Origin: Heterotrichella gracilis
Lineage: Eukaryota; Sar; Xanthophyceae; Tribonematales; Xanthonemataceae
Length of the DNA stretch: 64,000 nucleotides
Assembly (NCBI GenBank): GCA_032358255.1
Contig: JAULBX010019411.1
Coordinates: 1 to 64,000, forward strand
Direction: 5' to 3'
A model generated the notes under the pieces. It was not told where the DNA came from. It worked only from the letters and a program-made list of their open reading frames with translations, and did no database searches. A program made the translations under genes and the position numbers. This document shows positions 27,652-38,979 of the stretch, piece after piece (within the stretch, counting starts at the first letter, position 1; every line of letters starts with the position of its first letter).

Positions 27652-30600
27652 CTAGTCCTTTGAGGTGTAGCCGTAGTACTGCAGCATGGGCACTATGACC
27701 GCAATGGTCAGCAGCGTGCCTACCACCGTCACGGCAATGGTCTTTGTCTTGTCCACCTCCTCCTTGGTCTTGTAGGTGCGCTTACGAACAAACTCCTCGC
27801 GGAAGGGGGGGCCAGGGTCCTCTTGGCCTGCAGGAGGGGAGGTAGTGTTGGCAACATGTGTACTAGAACATCAAGGAATGCGCAAGGCGCCTTTCAGTTT
27901 TGGGTCAGCCGGGCACTGTCAGGAATGAAAGGACTGACAAAAGACTCACAACGTTTCTGACCCTGCAGTCGCTGGGGAGCGATACAAAGGATAGGGCAAG
28001 CGACAAAATATAGTTTTCATTCTAATGACAAGGAGGTCAAACACCAACATTCCCATACCATCAACAACCAAACATTTACCCCTTGCCCTCAACCACTTCC
28101 CCCCCCCCCCCCCCCCCCCACACACACACCTGTGAGCACCGCCTGTATCCGCTTGACCGAGCTGATCATGGTCTCGTTGTACTTCTCCTCCTCAGTCAGG
28201 ATGGGGATGTTCTCACCCAGCAGGCTGTCGATCAGGTCATCGCCCAGGGCCTGGAGGAAAGGGAAACCTAGCTTAGGGTTGTTGTGGGTGCAGGGGGGAA
28301 TCTAGCTCAGGGCTGTTGTGGGTGCGATTGTGATTGTAGGTGTGGTCCTCACGTCGATTGTGGAGCCTTTTGCAGATCCAACCAGTGACCTGAAGTGCTT
28401 AATTCCTTCTTTGCTTGCCTCAGAATGGGAATGGTTTTGGCCACAGATCGTCAGGAGGTCATGGCCAAGCGCCTGTAGCTACCCAATAAAATAAACTGGA
28501 GATGCAACTAATAGGAAGTTTAATGGAACGGATTAAGCAGTTGTGCCATTGATTCCTGAGCACCTCTAAGAGGCCGGCAATCTCCAATGATCATTGTTCT
28601 GCACACGCCTCACCGCCCCTCTCCCCCATCCCCACCCTCCCACCGCCTCCCTGGTTACCTTCATGAATGACTCCCCCCCTGTCAGCGCCCCATCCTTTGC
28701 TGTGGTGATGATGAGCAGGAAGCCCTTCTTGTCAACGCCGGTCTTGCCGTACCAGCGGGCGAGCACCTGGGCAGGGGGGGGGGGACGGGGATCAGGAGAC
28801 GAGGAGGTGGCAACTTCTATGAAAATACAGATGAGGTTAACCCGGGGACTCTGAAGGAGGTCACCTCACAGCCCCGCCGGAGGGGTGCAACTGCCCACAT
28901 GTGACATGCTTCATTTTGAAGTGGCACCACATCGAGAACAAGATATGGCATTGCATGGTACATTTATGAGAGGACGGCCGAGATTGTTGTAAGAAGGGAG
29001 AACCTGTTGATGCAACCCGCTCGGCCTCCCCCACATGCCACTCCCACCTTGTCGCCGAAAGCAAATGCGTCATTCTCAAACTCCAGCCTGCGCACAGTGG
29101 CGGCCTCCAGGCGGAACCCAGTGGCGGCCTGCGGGAGGAGTTGGGGTGGGGTTGGTGGTGCATAAATGGCGGAGGGGTAAAGAGGAGATTGGATGTCTAC
29201 ACAAGTAGGACTAACAGTAGTAGAGCGAGGGGGTTAGCAGGAGAGGTGCAATCAAGGTCATGCGAGGTGAACCAGTGCATGTGACATACATGCATGCTGT
29301 GGTCATGCCCTGTAACCAGCAGGCATGGTTCAGCTAGCCAGCATGCAGGGTCTATGTGTGTTGGCTCGCGAGTACACATATGCGGTGGGGGAGCATGACA
29401 CAAGCAAATGCCGAACAACAAATGCATTGTCCCATCGTATACCCTCCGGTCCCCATGCGAGCCAACGGCACTCCCCACACACATCGACACCATTCGTGGC
29501 AATATGGTTTCCTCATATTGAACTCACCAGACACCCACAGCGCCACACATGCATCGACATCATCCACACCCACCCATCCCACCACCAACAGCTCCCCACA
29601 CCACTTAATCTTGCTGCCTCTCGCTGACATCGAGTTTGTACCCACCTCGACCTCCGCCAGCCTGTCGTTGATCTCCTTCCTGCTGGTCTTGCTCAGCACA
29701 CTGGCGTCGTCGATGATGTAGGAGTCCCCGGGACCAGGGGCGGGGGTGGCAAGGATATCAAATTCGTTGGCAAAGGCGCCGCTGACTGGGCCAAGGGAGA
29801 GGAGGGCCACGGCACCAAGCTGAAAGGGGAGGGAAATATAACTTCAACAAGATTTCTCACCGTACGGGGATGAGGTTGAGGGGGAAGGGTGGAGATAGTC
29901 AGGTTGTTGCGGGCAATGGGTTGTTGCAAAAGCCTAGGCATGATGCCAAATGCACTGGCCAAGGCGCTGCTGATCTGGACCAGCAAGAGGAGGACCGCAG
30001 CAGCAAGCAGGCAGGGGAGGCAAAAAATGAGTTGTTGTCCATAGCAGTCCCAAGATAGACTAATAATGGCTGGCATGTGGCTATGATAGCTAATTTGGCC
30101 AAGATCTGGTTCAGGGTTAAGTTTGAGCCCCTGCATTGGCTCCTAGCTGACAGAAACACACACTCCTAGCTGACAGAAACACACAGTGAAACCCTCACAC
30201 ACGCTACCTGCAGGGTGCAGCGCCCGCATAGGGCTTCAGCTCAAACAGGCAGGGTGTAGGGTACTGCACAGGGCGTGGGTGCGGCGTAGGGTGTAGGGTC
30301 AGGGTTTGGCACAGGGTTTTCCTCCACTTACCGCCGCTGCCTTGGACAATGCTTTCTTGAGTGGGCTTGCCTCCTAAACACACCACACAGGCGGGGTAAG
30401 GCACCCACCACACACTGGGGGGGTAGGGCACACAGGGATGGAAACACAGCACGCACTTTACACGCAAACAGGGTCGTGACAAGTTTCCACCCTTATTCCG
30501 CGAGATTTTTGTACGTGGCTAGGTACGCACCCTATGCCACATATGCAAGCTCAGGCATGGGTGCACAGAGAGAGACAGCTCGTAGATACTCTCCTGTAGT

Positions 30601-31246
30601 GGGCATCTGGCTATCGGATGTGTGACCCAAGAGACCTCAGAAGTGTTTTCTAAGTGGGTGCGAATATATGCTAGGGATTCTGTTCCTGATGAACGTATGC
30701 CACCAGTGGCATAGACAGAGTTGTACTTATGTGGGTGCACAGTGACACACCACATCGAGACGGCATAGATTCGGCCTGCAGTACTGTTTGTAAAGCACTT
30801 GCTTTTCAACTGGAAAGTGACTGGTAGAAATCTCCTGTCCACACGGTACCGTACTAGGCACGACACACACCTCCATCCCCGTCGCACACACATGCCACGC
30901 ATGCATGCACATCAATGGCGGGGCAACTGCAAGCAACCAAGACTCTCATTATAACGAACCGAATGCTAGAAATTGTACCAATGAGACTAGACACGATGCA
31001 AGTGTGAGGACCTAGGCGGTGGGTGCTTTCTGCTGATTGGTGCAAGTCGGTACGCCTCACAGGCGCTGGGCACCCGGGTGGGTGGGCCCACATCATCTGC
31101 CCACCACCCGCCCTCACCTGGTTGCGGGACGAGGCCACCACCACCTGGCGCAACTGCCGGGCGGCGGTGGGGCGGCTGGTGGCGGGTACCCTCCTGGCTC
31201 CCCCAAAGGCGGACAGAGACGCCCGGGCCATGCTCGTGCACTCCAT
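27652..31246 (-). CDS. TLP18.3: Thylakoid TPM-domain protein, TLP18.3 type
   Basis: Thylakoid-associated acid phosphatase-like protein linked to photosystem II repair in plants. Exons (minus): 31118-31246, 30332-30373, 29646-29819, 29048-29128, 28659-28766, 28130-28250, 27652-27827. The N-terminus is an Ala/Arg/Ser-rich chloroplast transit peptide, then a lumen-targeting hydrophobic stretch ending AFA before NEFDIL, which looks like a lumenal processing site. The TPM domain follows: SYIIDDASVLSKTSR, RRLEFENDAFAFGDKVLARW, KGFLLIITTAKDGALTGG, LGDDLIDSLLGENIPIL and EKYNETMISSVKRI. The tail has GQEDPGPPF, a KTKEEVDKTK segment and one membrane helix (AVTVVGTLLTIAVIVPM) before QYYGYTSKD. Order and length match plant TLP18.3. 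The start could instead be the Met at 31231. Confidence 0.92.
28099..28119. repeat. 21-base C homopolymer followed by (CA)n
   Basis: A run of 21 C then CACACACACAC directly inside the donor of TLP18.3 exon 6. Its length is likely unreliable in an assembly. Confidence 0.9.
28205..28490 (-). repeat. Intronic echo of TLP18.3 exon 6 start
   Basis: The exon 6 start on the plus strand (GATCAGGTCATCGCCCAGGG CCTGGAGG, 28230-28257) has a weaker copy at about 28447-28475 (GTCAGGAGGTCATGGCCAAG CGCCTG). Between them, GGGTTGTTGTGGGTGC and GGGCTGTTGTGGGTGC form a second short direct repeat at 28277-28330. Confidence 0.5.
29745..30005 (-). repeat. Intronic echo of TLP18.3 exon 3 start
   Basis: Exon 3 bases 29758-29818 (GGCAAAGGCGCCGCTGACTG GGCCAAGG ...) have a diverged copy at about 29950-30003 (GGCCAAGGCGCTGCTGATCT GGACCAGC ...) in the intron that precedes exon 3 in coding sense. 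Confidence 0.6.
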
Positions 31247-31653
31247 GTTGCACGGAGGTTTGAGAAGTCGAAGTCGCTGCTTCAAAGCGGGGTTGAAGGC
31301 AGGGGTTGGTGCAGGGACGTGTGGTCTGTGAGGTGTTGATGCTGTGCCCTTTGTCTTGTGTGCCAGGCCAAGAGAGATACCTCACTGGTGTCGAAGCAGG
31401 GCTCGGATTGGGCTTCGAGAGGTGGGGAGATGCGAGTGGCAGGTTCGCCCACGACAGCCATTTGTGAGAATACGTGTGGTTCACGGGGATGGAGTTTAGG
31501 GTTCTGCTTCATGGGCATCTAGGGTTTAGATCACACACCCACCCTACATGTCCTGGGCCGAGAGGGCCTCACTGAGTTGGCAACCACTATACAACACAGT
31601 TCACTTGCAGATAAGAAATAATCAGTGAGAAGGCCTCAATGGCTCAACGACAT

Positions 31654-31728
31654 CAGAGTCCCCAGTGGATTTTACGAACGTACAGGAAGCAACGGTCTGT
31701 ACGTTCGTAAAATCCACTGGGGACTCTG
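31654..31728. repeat. Perfect inverted repeat: 32-bp stem, 11-base loop
   Basis: Arms 31654-31685 and 31697-31728 are exact reverse complements over 32 bases, with 11 unpaired bases between. The left arm begins CAGAGTCCCCAGTGGATTTT and the right arm ends AAATCCACTGGGGACTCTG. No coding frame is involved. The outer motif GGGGACTCTG recurs singly at about 31739 and 31840. Confidence 0.95.
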
Positions 31729-31734
31729 GCAGCG

Positions 31735-31905
31735 GCATGGGGACTCTGCTGGTATCACTATGCCCGGCAAAACTGCCACCCTCAAGGCCTGTCCCTTTGT
31801 ATAACAAATTGCTGATCACATGTGTACAACCCCATGTCGTGGGGACTCTGTCACTGGTATCATTTTGCCCGGTAAAAGCTGCCTCCTCGAGGGCTTGGCA
31901 ATCCC
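31735..31905. repeat. Short tandem direct repeat beside the hairpin
   Basis: A unit of about 60 bases (GGGGACTCTGCTGGTATCAC TATGCCCGGCAAAACTGCC ...) at about 31739-31795 returns at about 31840-31900 as GGGGACTCTGTCACTGGTAT CATTTTGCCCGGTAAAAGCTGCC. The first bases match the outer arm of the neighbouring hairpin. Confidence 0.75.
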
Positions 31906-32149
31906 TACGCAGGGCAGGCGATCACGCACTGGGATCCAACGCCGAAAAATGCCATTGTGTTCAACTGGTTTGCAAGCGGCCCTGCTGGGCACTGCTGCAG
32001 GTGCGCTGTGATCACAACGTAGCCTAGGGTCAGTGGGCACCTTGCACCCATGCCATACGGCATTGCCTCACGCTGGGCACCCGCTGCTGCAAGCGTGTGG
32101 AGGTCTCCCCTGGTGCTGCCCACCACCTGGTGCTGCCACACCACCTGGT

Positions 32150-32530
32150 GCTGCCCACCAGCCCTTTATTGCTACACACTACTGCCCTTGCATCACATGG
32201 CGCAGCCGTACCAGCAGGTGGCCTTTGCGTTCGCTACTGGAGGTACCTCTGCTGCCAGGGATCCACATCTGTGCTCCCTCGCCACCCCAATGCCACCACC
32301 CACGTTCAAAGGATCACTGGTGGCATGTAAAGCCGCTGCTGTGGTCCCACCAGCCCTCCAATATCACACGCCCCTGCCCCTGCATAGCATGGTGGCCACG
32401 CACCAGCACCTCGCCGTGCCCCCGGGGGCACTGGAGGTACCTCTGCTGCCACCCTCACCGACTGAAGACCACCACCCACGTTGAAAGGGTCTTTGGCGGC
32501 AGGCCTAGTTATAGCCGCTGCTGTGGTTCC
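32150..32530. repeat. Imperfect tandem duplication, unit about 190 bases
   Basis: CCACCAGCCCT ... GGAGGTACCTCTGCTGCCA ... CCACCCACGTTCAAAGG ... AGCCGCTGCTGTGGT runs from about 32157 to 32345. It repeats from about 32346 to 32530 with CCACCAGCCCT, GGAGGTACCTCTGCTGCCA, CCACCCACGTTGAAAGG and AGCCGCTGCTGTGGT in the same order. I found no coding frame that explains it. Confidence 0.8.
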
Positions 32531-32570
32531 CCCCCCTTCCCCCCCACACACACCAGGCCCCACCGCTGCT

Positions 32571-34173
32571 TCAGGGGTTGCCCCCCTCCGGCAGCTGCTG
32601 CAGAGGTCCCCCCCTCCGCACCTTGAGCCGCGCCTCCTGGAGACCCTCCTCCTCGGCACTCAGCTGCAGGGTGGGCTGACTTTAGGGGTGGGCTGAGTTT
32701 GGGATTTAGGGTTTAGGGTGGGGTTGCGTAGGTGTCGGGCGTGGGTACACAAGGGACTGTGACGGCAAGCAGGCTTTGGTGTGCCGTGCTCATCTGAAGG
32801 ATGACGGGCAAGCGGTTTAGGTAAAGCCTTCACAGAAACAAAGGTGAGCAGGCAAGTTTGCACGCAGTTGTGCAACACACGTAGCAGCACGGCAAAATGC
32901 AGTGCCAAAATGCACCCATTCAATGCACCCACCTCCTTCTTGACAGCAAACGGGTGGTTGGGTGGCAGCTCAATCTCATCCAGGCTGCGGTTGCCCTGCC
33001 TGCACACACAAAACACACACGTAGTGCCGTGCGCCAGAACAGACTTAACCAGGGCAGTGCAAAGAGCACTGAACACCGAGTCAGGCGCTGCACGACATCC
33101 AGGGTAGGCAGGCAGTGGCGAGTGGCCATGGAGGGTTCAACCACAAAGGAAGATGAGGGGTGCCAATAGGCACAGGGGCAGACATTGGCTTGCAATTCGC
33201 GAGAGTCGGTGCGGGGTGGCATGCCGTGCATGGCGGGTTGGCACAGGTGCCACCAAGATAGCGCGGAAAGTGGTTGTGCATCGTAGGGAGAACACTTCTC
33301 CCGAATGCAGCTGCGCCTGTGCCTCACCAAACGCGAGGCAGGCAACAACATAGCAAGATGATGGGTGTGCAACGGCCACAGGACCAGGCGTGGGAGTTGA
33401 TACTGCCTAGTTTAAGGTGTGCAGTATCCTGAACCTTACGGCAGGGTTTTGGACTGCAGTGCCCAGCCATGTGGGCCTGCACGCGCTTGCCTAGTTGGTG
33501 TGCCAAGTGAGCTGTATGGGTGTGTGACTCACCTCTCCCTGCTGCGCCTGCGCCTGGCCTCGCCAATCTGTTCCTCAGACAGTGCCTCGAACTCCACCAT
33601 GTTGTAGTTCCGGACCATCTCTGCGGCAGGGTGGCAGTGGTGAGACACCAGGGGTGTGGTGGTTGCTCAAAAGTGGGACCCAGGTGCAGCATATGCATGC
33701 ACAAGCACCACGTACTTTCAAAGGGGTCGGGCTGCGCTTGGTCGGAGTCCAAGTTGTAGCCTCGCTGTTCTAGGCCGGAAAGGGACCTGAGCATGGGGTA
33801 GAAGAGCGGTGAACACCCTAAGAGCAGGTGGTCAATGGTGGCATAACTAGCTGGGCAGGAGCACTTACCCGCGACGACTGAACTTTCTGAATAGCCGAGC
33901 AGCCACGGCGACAGCTAGCAGCGCTCCAGGTACTATGATAAGGAGGGGGGGACCCTTGGAGGGCGCCTGGGCGGGTGGTTGAGAAGGCACTGACTCGATG
34001 CCGTAGTAGTCGTAAGCAGTCTCGTCAGCCTTGGCGCTGCACCGCACTGGTCGTCTGTTGGTAGCGAACCTGTGTCTGCACCGGTGTGCAGTGGAAGAGC
34101 TGGCAACGGGCAAAGGATCAAGGGGCGAGTGGGCTCGTCGAAAGACGCTGTGGGCATCGGTCAGTTGAGCCAT
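32571..34173 (-). CDS. Unknown plastid-targeted single-pass membrane protein
   Basis: Exons (minus): 33869-34173, 33716-33786, 33533-33620, 32933-32999, 32571-32663, all joining in phase to a protein of about 200 residues. The start at 34173 gives an Arg/Ser/Ala-rich N-terminus ending VRCSAK that resembles a chloroplast transit peptide. After a Pro-rich stretch comes one clear membrane helix (LLIIVPGALLAVAVAARLF) followed by basic residues, then a charged soluble part: YNMVEFEALSEEQIGEARRR, LDEIELPPNHPFAVKKEL and EEEGLQEARLKVRRG, ending PEGGNP. I do not recognise the family; the conserved-looking acidic/basic blocks suggest a green-lineage protein of thylakoid or envelope membranes. It is head-to-head with Rab GDI. 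The exon chain is well supported by phase; function is unknown. Confidence 0.7.
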
Positions 34174-34751
34174 TCTGTTGGGGTGAGTATGCATGCCAAC
34201 GTGTCGCTTCCCGTATTGCAGGAAAGGCTGTCTCGACCCTATTTGCTAGAGAAGCAACTCCATATTGCCTTTCGTTGGTAGAACAAAGCTCGTACAAGAA
34301 GCATGCTGGGCAAAACCCCATTTATTCAGATTTATTTGTTGTTTAATAATATCAGTGGGTTAAGGCAAATTAACCGATAAACACATTTAGAGGGGGGGGT
34401 CAGCGTCCTCAGCGCATGTATTTAATTGTCCACCCTTTTAAATGTCACCATGCACGGGACATCTGCCCCCCTGAAGCCCAACAAACCTTTTTGCCCCTGT
34501 TTGCCTGGGAAAACTGTCTTTGCATAAAAAGTTTCGGGAAACTATCGGCGATGGAGTTGCTTTCAACTGATCGAGCAGGTAACGGGCTGCATTTTAACAG
34601 TATATGAGCGCTTGCTTCCAGTTATACCATCTGCCACTCAGTACCTGACGAAAACCTCTTGTGGCAGCGGCATCTACCGGGTGTAAACAGTTGCAGCAGC
34701 GCCCCTCTCCCTTTTGGCCCGCTGGTCTCCTTTCTTTCCTTCTGATACACG
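34174..34751. promoter_or_regulatory. Divergent promoter region, unknown plastid gene / Rab GDI
   Basis: About 580 bases between two head-to-head starts, AT-richer than the flanking exons. Both promoters and 5' UTRs should lie here. I see no further gene. Confidence 0.5.
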
Positions 34752-37700
34752 ATGGACGAAGAGTATGACGCAGTTGTGCTGGGCACTGGGCTCAAGGAGT
34801 GCATCATCAGCGGCCTGCTCTCGGTGGAGGGACACAAGGTAGCAGCGCTGCACCTGCACAACAGCCCACCTGTCCTCCTGATGCGCCCAACGTGCTAAAC
34901 AAACTCTTTTTGCAGGTGCTGCATATGGATCGCAACAACTACTATGGTGGGGAGTCTGCCTCCTTCAACCTCAACCAGGTGTGTTGACAGTGCCCAAAGT
35001 GCATAATAGCAGATATTAGGACCACCACCAGTAGGGACAGGAGCCTAGTAGTGTCCAAGTTGGTGTATCTTTCCAATGGGTAGCCTCTTCTGCGTCTGGT
35101 GCTGTGCTGACTGTTGTTGGTGCCTGCATTGTGGTACACGTCTAGTCACTGCCAGTGGGACAGCCACTACAGAGGGTATCAAACCCTGCACTGGAGTTGA
35201 AAAGCTGCGCTGCCTGTGCAGCTGTACGAGAAGTTCAGGCCTGGCCAAACCCCACCACCAGAGCTGGGACCCAGCCGGGACTACAACGTGGACATGGTCC
35301 CCAAGTTTATTATGGCCAACGGGAAGCTGGTGCGTGTGCTGATCTACACCGATGTCACCAAGTATCTGGAGTTCAAGGCGGTGGATGGCAGCTACGTGCT
35401 GAGCAAGGGCAAAGTGGAGAAGGTGCCTGCAACGGATATGGAGGCGCTGCGGTCGCCCCTGATGGGACTGTTTGAGAAGCGGAGGGCCAGAGGCTTTTTC
35501 ATGTATGTTGCCGGGGGTTCAGTTGGTAGATCTCATGCACTGCAGCAAACCACCCAGCCTTGCACTATGAATGTCCACTGGGGTCTGTTCTGGCATACCT
35601 TCTTACCACCTGTGGCTGTGCACACATGAACACATGTCTTTCACATTCCGGTGCAAAGTGCCAGCAGCATACTCCACTCATCTGACACTCCATTGCCCGC
35701 GGCTGCACAGCTATGTGCAGAACTACGAGGTGGGCAACCCGGCCACGCACAAGGGGTGGGACCTGAACAAGATGACCATGTACGAGCTGTACAAGCAGTT
35801 TGGCCTGGACCCAATGACAATAGACTTCATCGGCCACGCCCTGGCGCTGCAAAGAGACGACAGGTATGTTTTTTGGGTTGAAGCGTGGCCCGTTTCCTGC
35901 TCGCCTCACAACTGGTGTTGTCCTTGCCGAGCTGTTTAAAATTAGACGGTAGGAGGATAGGCGGGGTAGTGGCTAACCGGGCATTGTGCATGGTTGTTTT
36001 CCCTTAATTGAAAAAAAAAAAGTATTAATATCCGAGCTCCTCGCCTGATTTTGGGTCCTTAGGTGCATGGTGGCCCCTGCCTACTTGAGGACAAGCTGCG
36101 CAATGTTCTATATGAATATTAATCATTAGATAGATATATATTTTTTGTCCTCAGGTACATGGTGGAGCCTGCCCTGGAGACAGTGCTGCGGATCAAGCTG
36201 TACCACGAGTCGCTGTACCGGTTTGAGGGCATGAAGGCGCCCTATATCTACCCGCTGTATGGACTGGGGGAGCTACCGCAGGTGCGCTGCTGCGAGCCTC
36301 ATTAATTGGACTGTCCAATTCTCGATGCATCTTCTGCCACAGACCAGTTGGCTATGGGTGACTCCACCATGGCAATGCATCAGCCCACATTGGGGGGGGA
36401 AGGAATGGGGGGCGTCGCCGTGTCCAGTGCATATCATGGCATGCCCAGCCTACGCACAAGGGCCCAGACATCGCATCGCCGCCATGCCCTGGAAACAGTG
36501 GCGTTTACATTTTTACTCGCATACAAGGGTAGTATATCTGTATGTTTGCCTATCCCGTACACAAGGACTTGCAAAAATGCCGAGTTATTACAGCGATTTT
36601 AAAAGTGACGCTTTCACTTTCTTTCCAGGCGTTTGCGCGGCTGAGCGCCGTGTACGGCGGCACCTACATGCTTGCCAAGCCCGATGTGGTGGTGGAGTTT
36701 GACGAGGCGGGCAAGGCGGTGGGGGTGACCAGCGAGGGGGAGACTGCAAAGTGCAAGTTTGTGGTGGGGGACCCATCCTACTTCCCGGGCAAATGCAGGA
36801 AGACGGGGCAGGTGCGTGCGGGGGGGCATGGAATCGAATATAATTTGTAGGGCTTTAAAAGGTTGTCTGGTAAGAGTTTATTGTCTCATTTTGTATTGTA
36901 AATGAAATACAATCACCAGGGAAACGTCATCAGACCAAGGTATCTCACTGCATGGATTTGTTTTTCCTGTGAAGGCGACACTTAGCCTTCGCAATTGCAT
37001 ACCATATTTTCATGGGTAGTGCCGCACCATCCTTGGCTGGTGCGGCCAGCAGCCGCAAGCTGAGCAAGATCCTAAGTGCGCCACGCACCACCCATCCCAA
37101 ATCCACATGCCCCTACACCCACCCCCGCATCCACCCCACACCCACCCACGCGCCCTCGTGGCAGGTAGTCCGCGGCTTGTGCATCACGAGTCACCCCGTC
37201 CCTTCACCGGCTCCCTGCAGTTCTGCCATTATCTCACTACATACAAACTCAATTTTGGATGCAAATAGCGCAATCGTTGCGTTGAAGCTGCGGGGTTGTG
37301 TACGCAGGTCGTGCGCGCCATGTGCATCATGAGCCACCCCATCCCCAACACCGGCGACTCCGCCTCCGCCCAGATCATCCTGCCGCAGAAGCAGATCAAC
37401 CGCAAGTCCGACATGTATGTGTTCTGCTGCTCCACCAGCCACCAGGTGGTTGCCAAGAACAAGTGGGTGGCCTTTGTGAGCACCACGGTGGAGACGGACA
37501 ACCCAGAGGCGGAGCTGGGGCCAGGTGGGTGCGGGGGGAGGTTGGGGAAACGTAGGAGTGTACAGAATGAGTTGTATGCATCTCAGCAAATGTGGCAGGT
37601 GTGCCCTGAAGACATATTATTGCCTCCTGCCCAAACCCATGATAAACCCGACCCCCGCCTCTCCACCTTTGCAGGCCTGGCCCTGCTTCGCCCTAAAGTA

Positions 37701-38018
37701 TAAACCCTAACAGCCCCATGAAATATCACCCCTGCCGCATCAACCCCCTACCCCCACACATGGAAACCTGACCCTTGCCTCTCCAACCCCGCAGGCCTGG
37801 CCCTGCTTGGCCCCGTGGACGAGATGTTTGTGAGCGTGAGCGACGTGTACGAGCCGCTGGCAGATGGCAAGGCGGACGGCTGCTTCATCTCCTCCGGCTA
37901 CGACGCCACCACGCACTTTGAGACCACTGTGGATGATGTTCTGTCCATGTACACGCGCATCACGGGTAAGACGCTGGACCTGGACAAGCAGGACCTGGAC
38001 AGGGTCAACCCGGAGTGA
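34752..38018 (+). CDS. GDI1: Rab GDP dissociation inhibitor (GDI)
   Basis: Extracts GDP-bound, prenylated Rab GTPases from membranes and recycles them through the cytosol. Exons: 34752-34838, 34915-34978, 35222-35502, 35711-35863, 36155-36281, 36629-36811, 37308-37524, 37795-38018; phases match throughout. Conserved blocks run in family order: [29 protein letters not shown], the Rab-binding platform [97 protein letters not shown] and the C-terminal [13 protein letters not shown]. It lacks the large insert that marks Rab escort proteins, so it is GDI. The full family length of about 445 residues is present. Three introns hold partial copies of the exon that follows them. Confidence 0.96.
36055..36200 (+). 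repeat. Intronic echo of GDI exon 5 start
   Basis: The exon 5 start (36149-36200, TCAGGTACATGGTGGAGCCT GCC ... GCGGATCAAGCTG) has a diverged copy at about 36058-36103 (TTAGGTGCATGGTGGCCCCT GCC ... GGACAAGCTGCG), again following an AG acceptor. Confidence 0.7.
37160..37360 (+). repeat. Intronic echo of GDI exon 7 start
   Basis: The exon 7 start (37302-37347) encodes [16 protein letters not shown]. At about 37160-37207 the intron has GCAGGTAGTCCGCGGCTTGT GCATCACGAGTCACCCCGTC CC, which is the same acceptor and exon start with about one change in five. The copy reads [13 protein letters not shown]. Confidence 0.85.
37655..37820 (+). repeat. Intronic echo of GDI exon 8 start
   Basis: CCTCTCCA ... 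GCAGGCCTGGCCCTGCTTGG CC at the exon 8 start (37778-37811) is preceded by a close copy at about 37658-37691 (CCTCTCCA ... GCAGGCCTGGCCCTGCTTCG CC). The copy ends in CCCTAAAGTATAAACCCTAA, a telomere-like junction. Confidence 0.85.
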
Positions 38019-38979
38019 AGGGGGTTTTCAGGGTTTTGGGGTTTTGGTGTAAACCCTAAGCAGGCCCTGGGTCTGGACAAGTGGGGTTTGGACCCAGGGT
38101 GAGGGGCAGGGGGGGAAGGGTACGCTCTCTCGGGGCAGGGGTGGGGTGGGTTGGGATTTGAGGACAGCAAGGGGTGGGGGAGGGGAGTTACAGGCAGAGC
38201 TAATGGCAGGCAGGCTGGTGCTTAGATGCCTGCATGTGTGGGGTGTTCATTTGTTTGCGCCATTGTGTCACCGTGACGGGGTTGCGCTAGTTGTTCCGCC
38301 AGTCGGCTAGTAGGGCACCGCAGGGAGCAGTTGGCGGGAATACTTTACGCAGTGATCACGGCGTTCATTACCTTGCGGGATAAACTTTCAGTATATCGCG
38401 CGGAGATGCACTGTGAAATCTTGCAATACGTTGCAGACTAGCCAGCTGGGTCAGACTTTCCGAACATTGATGTTGTTGTGCCAATGGCATGTTGGACATG
38501 CCTTAGCGCAAGGGCAGGATTTTGCAACTAGTAGCGGCTCATCTTAATCTGAGGCTGAATGTTGCGCACCCTGTGCAGCAGCGGCAGCAGCGGCACATCC
38601 TCAATGCCTAGGGTTAAAGCCTGGTATGTTCTTGAAACCAGTTCACTGTAATGTATCAATAGTTTGCTATGCTGATACTTAAAATCATGATGCATCATGA
38701 CAAGATTAAACCATGCATGTTATGTCACGTCCGTTGAACGCTGATGACTCCGTTCGTCTGGACGGCGAACGCTGATGACTCATGAATAGGCGAGGGCGCA
38801 GGACTGCCCCATGGCCACCCATTTGTGCCCATCAGTGCTGCGAGCAGCTTGCCCAAGCACACTGTGATTGTGACAGTGACAGCTGACAGCTGGGCCAGGC
38901 AGCTGGCTTGTCACAGCAGCTGACATGTCCTATACCATCGAGTCAGACTCAGTCCAAATCGGATTCTGAGGCAAGAAAA
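38019..38979. other. Convergent spacer GDI / polytopic membrane protein
   Basis: About 960 bases. A TGTAA in GGTGTAAACCCTAA about 30 bases after the GDI stop may be its polyadenylation signal. CGTTGAACGCTGATGACTC- and GGCGAACGCTGATGACTC-like blocks form a short direct repeat at about 38733-38780. No gene recognised. Confidence 0.45.

Larger units (their letters stand above)
31247..32570. other. Spacer between TLP18.3 and the unknown plastid gene
   Basis: About 1.3 kb with no gene recognised. It holds a perfect hairpin (31654-31728), a short direct repeat around GGGGACTCTG ... GGTATCA at about 31738-31900, and a longer imperfect tandem duplication (about 32150-32530). The TLP18.3 promoter should lie in the left part. 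Confidence 0.5.

Noticed and set aside
32033-32626. Three overlapping plus-strand frames of up to 197 residues
   Set aside because: They translate the tandem duplication 32150-32530 into His/Pro-rich sequence in all frames, with no start context or homology.
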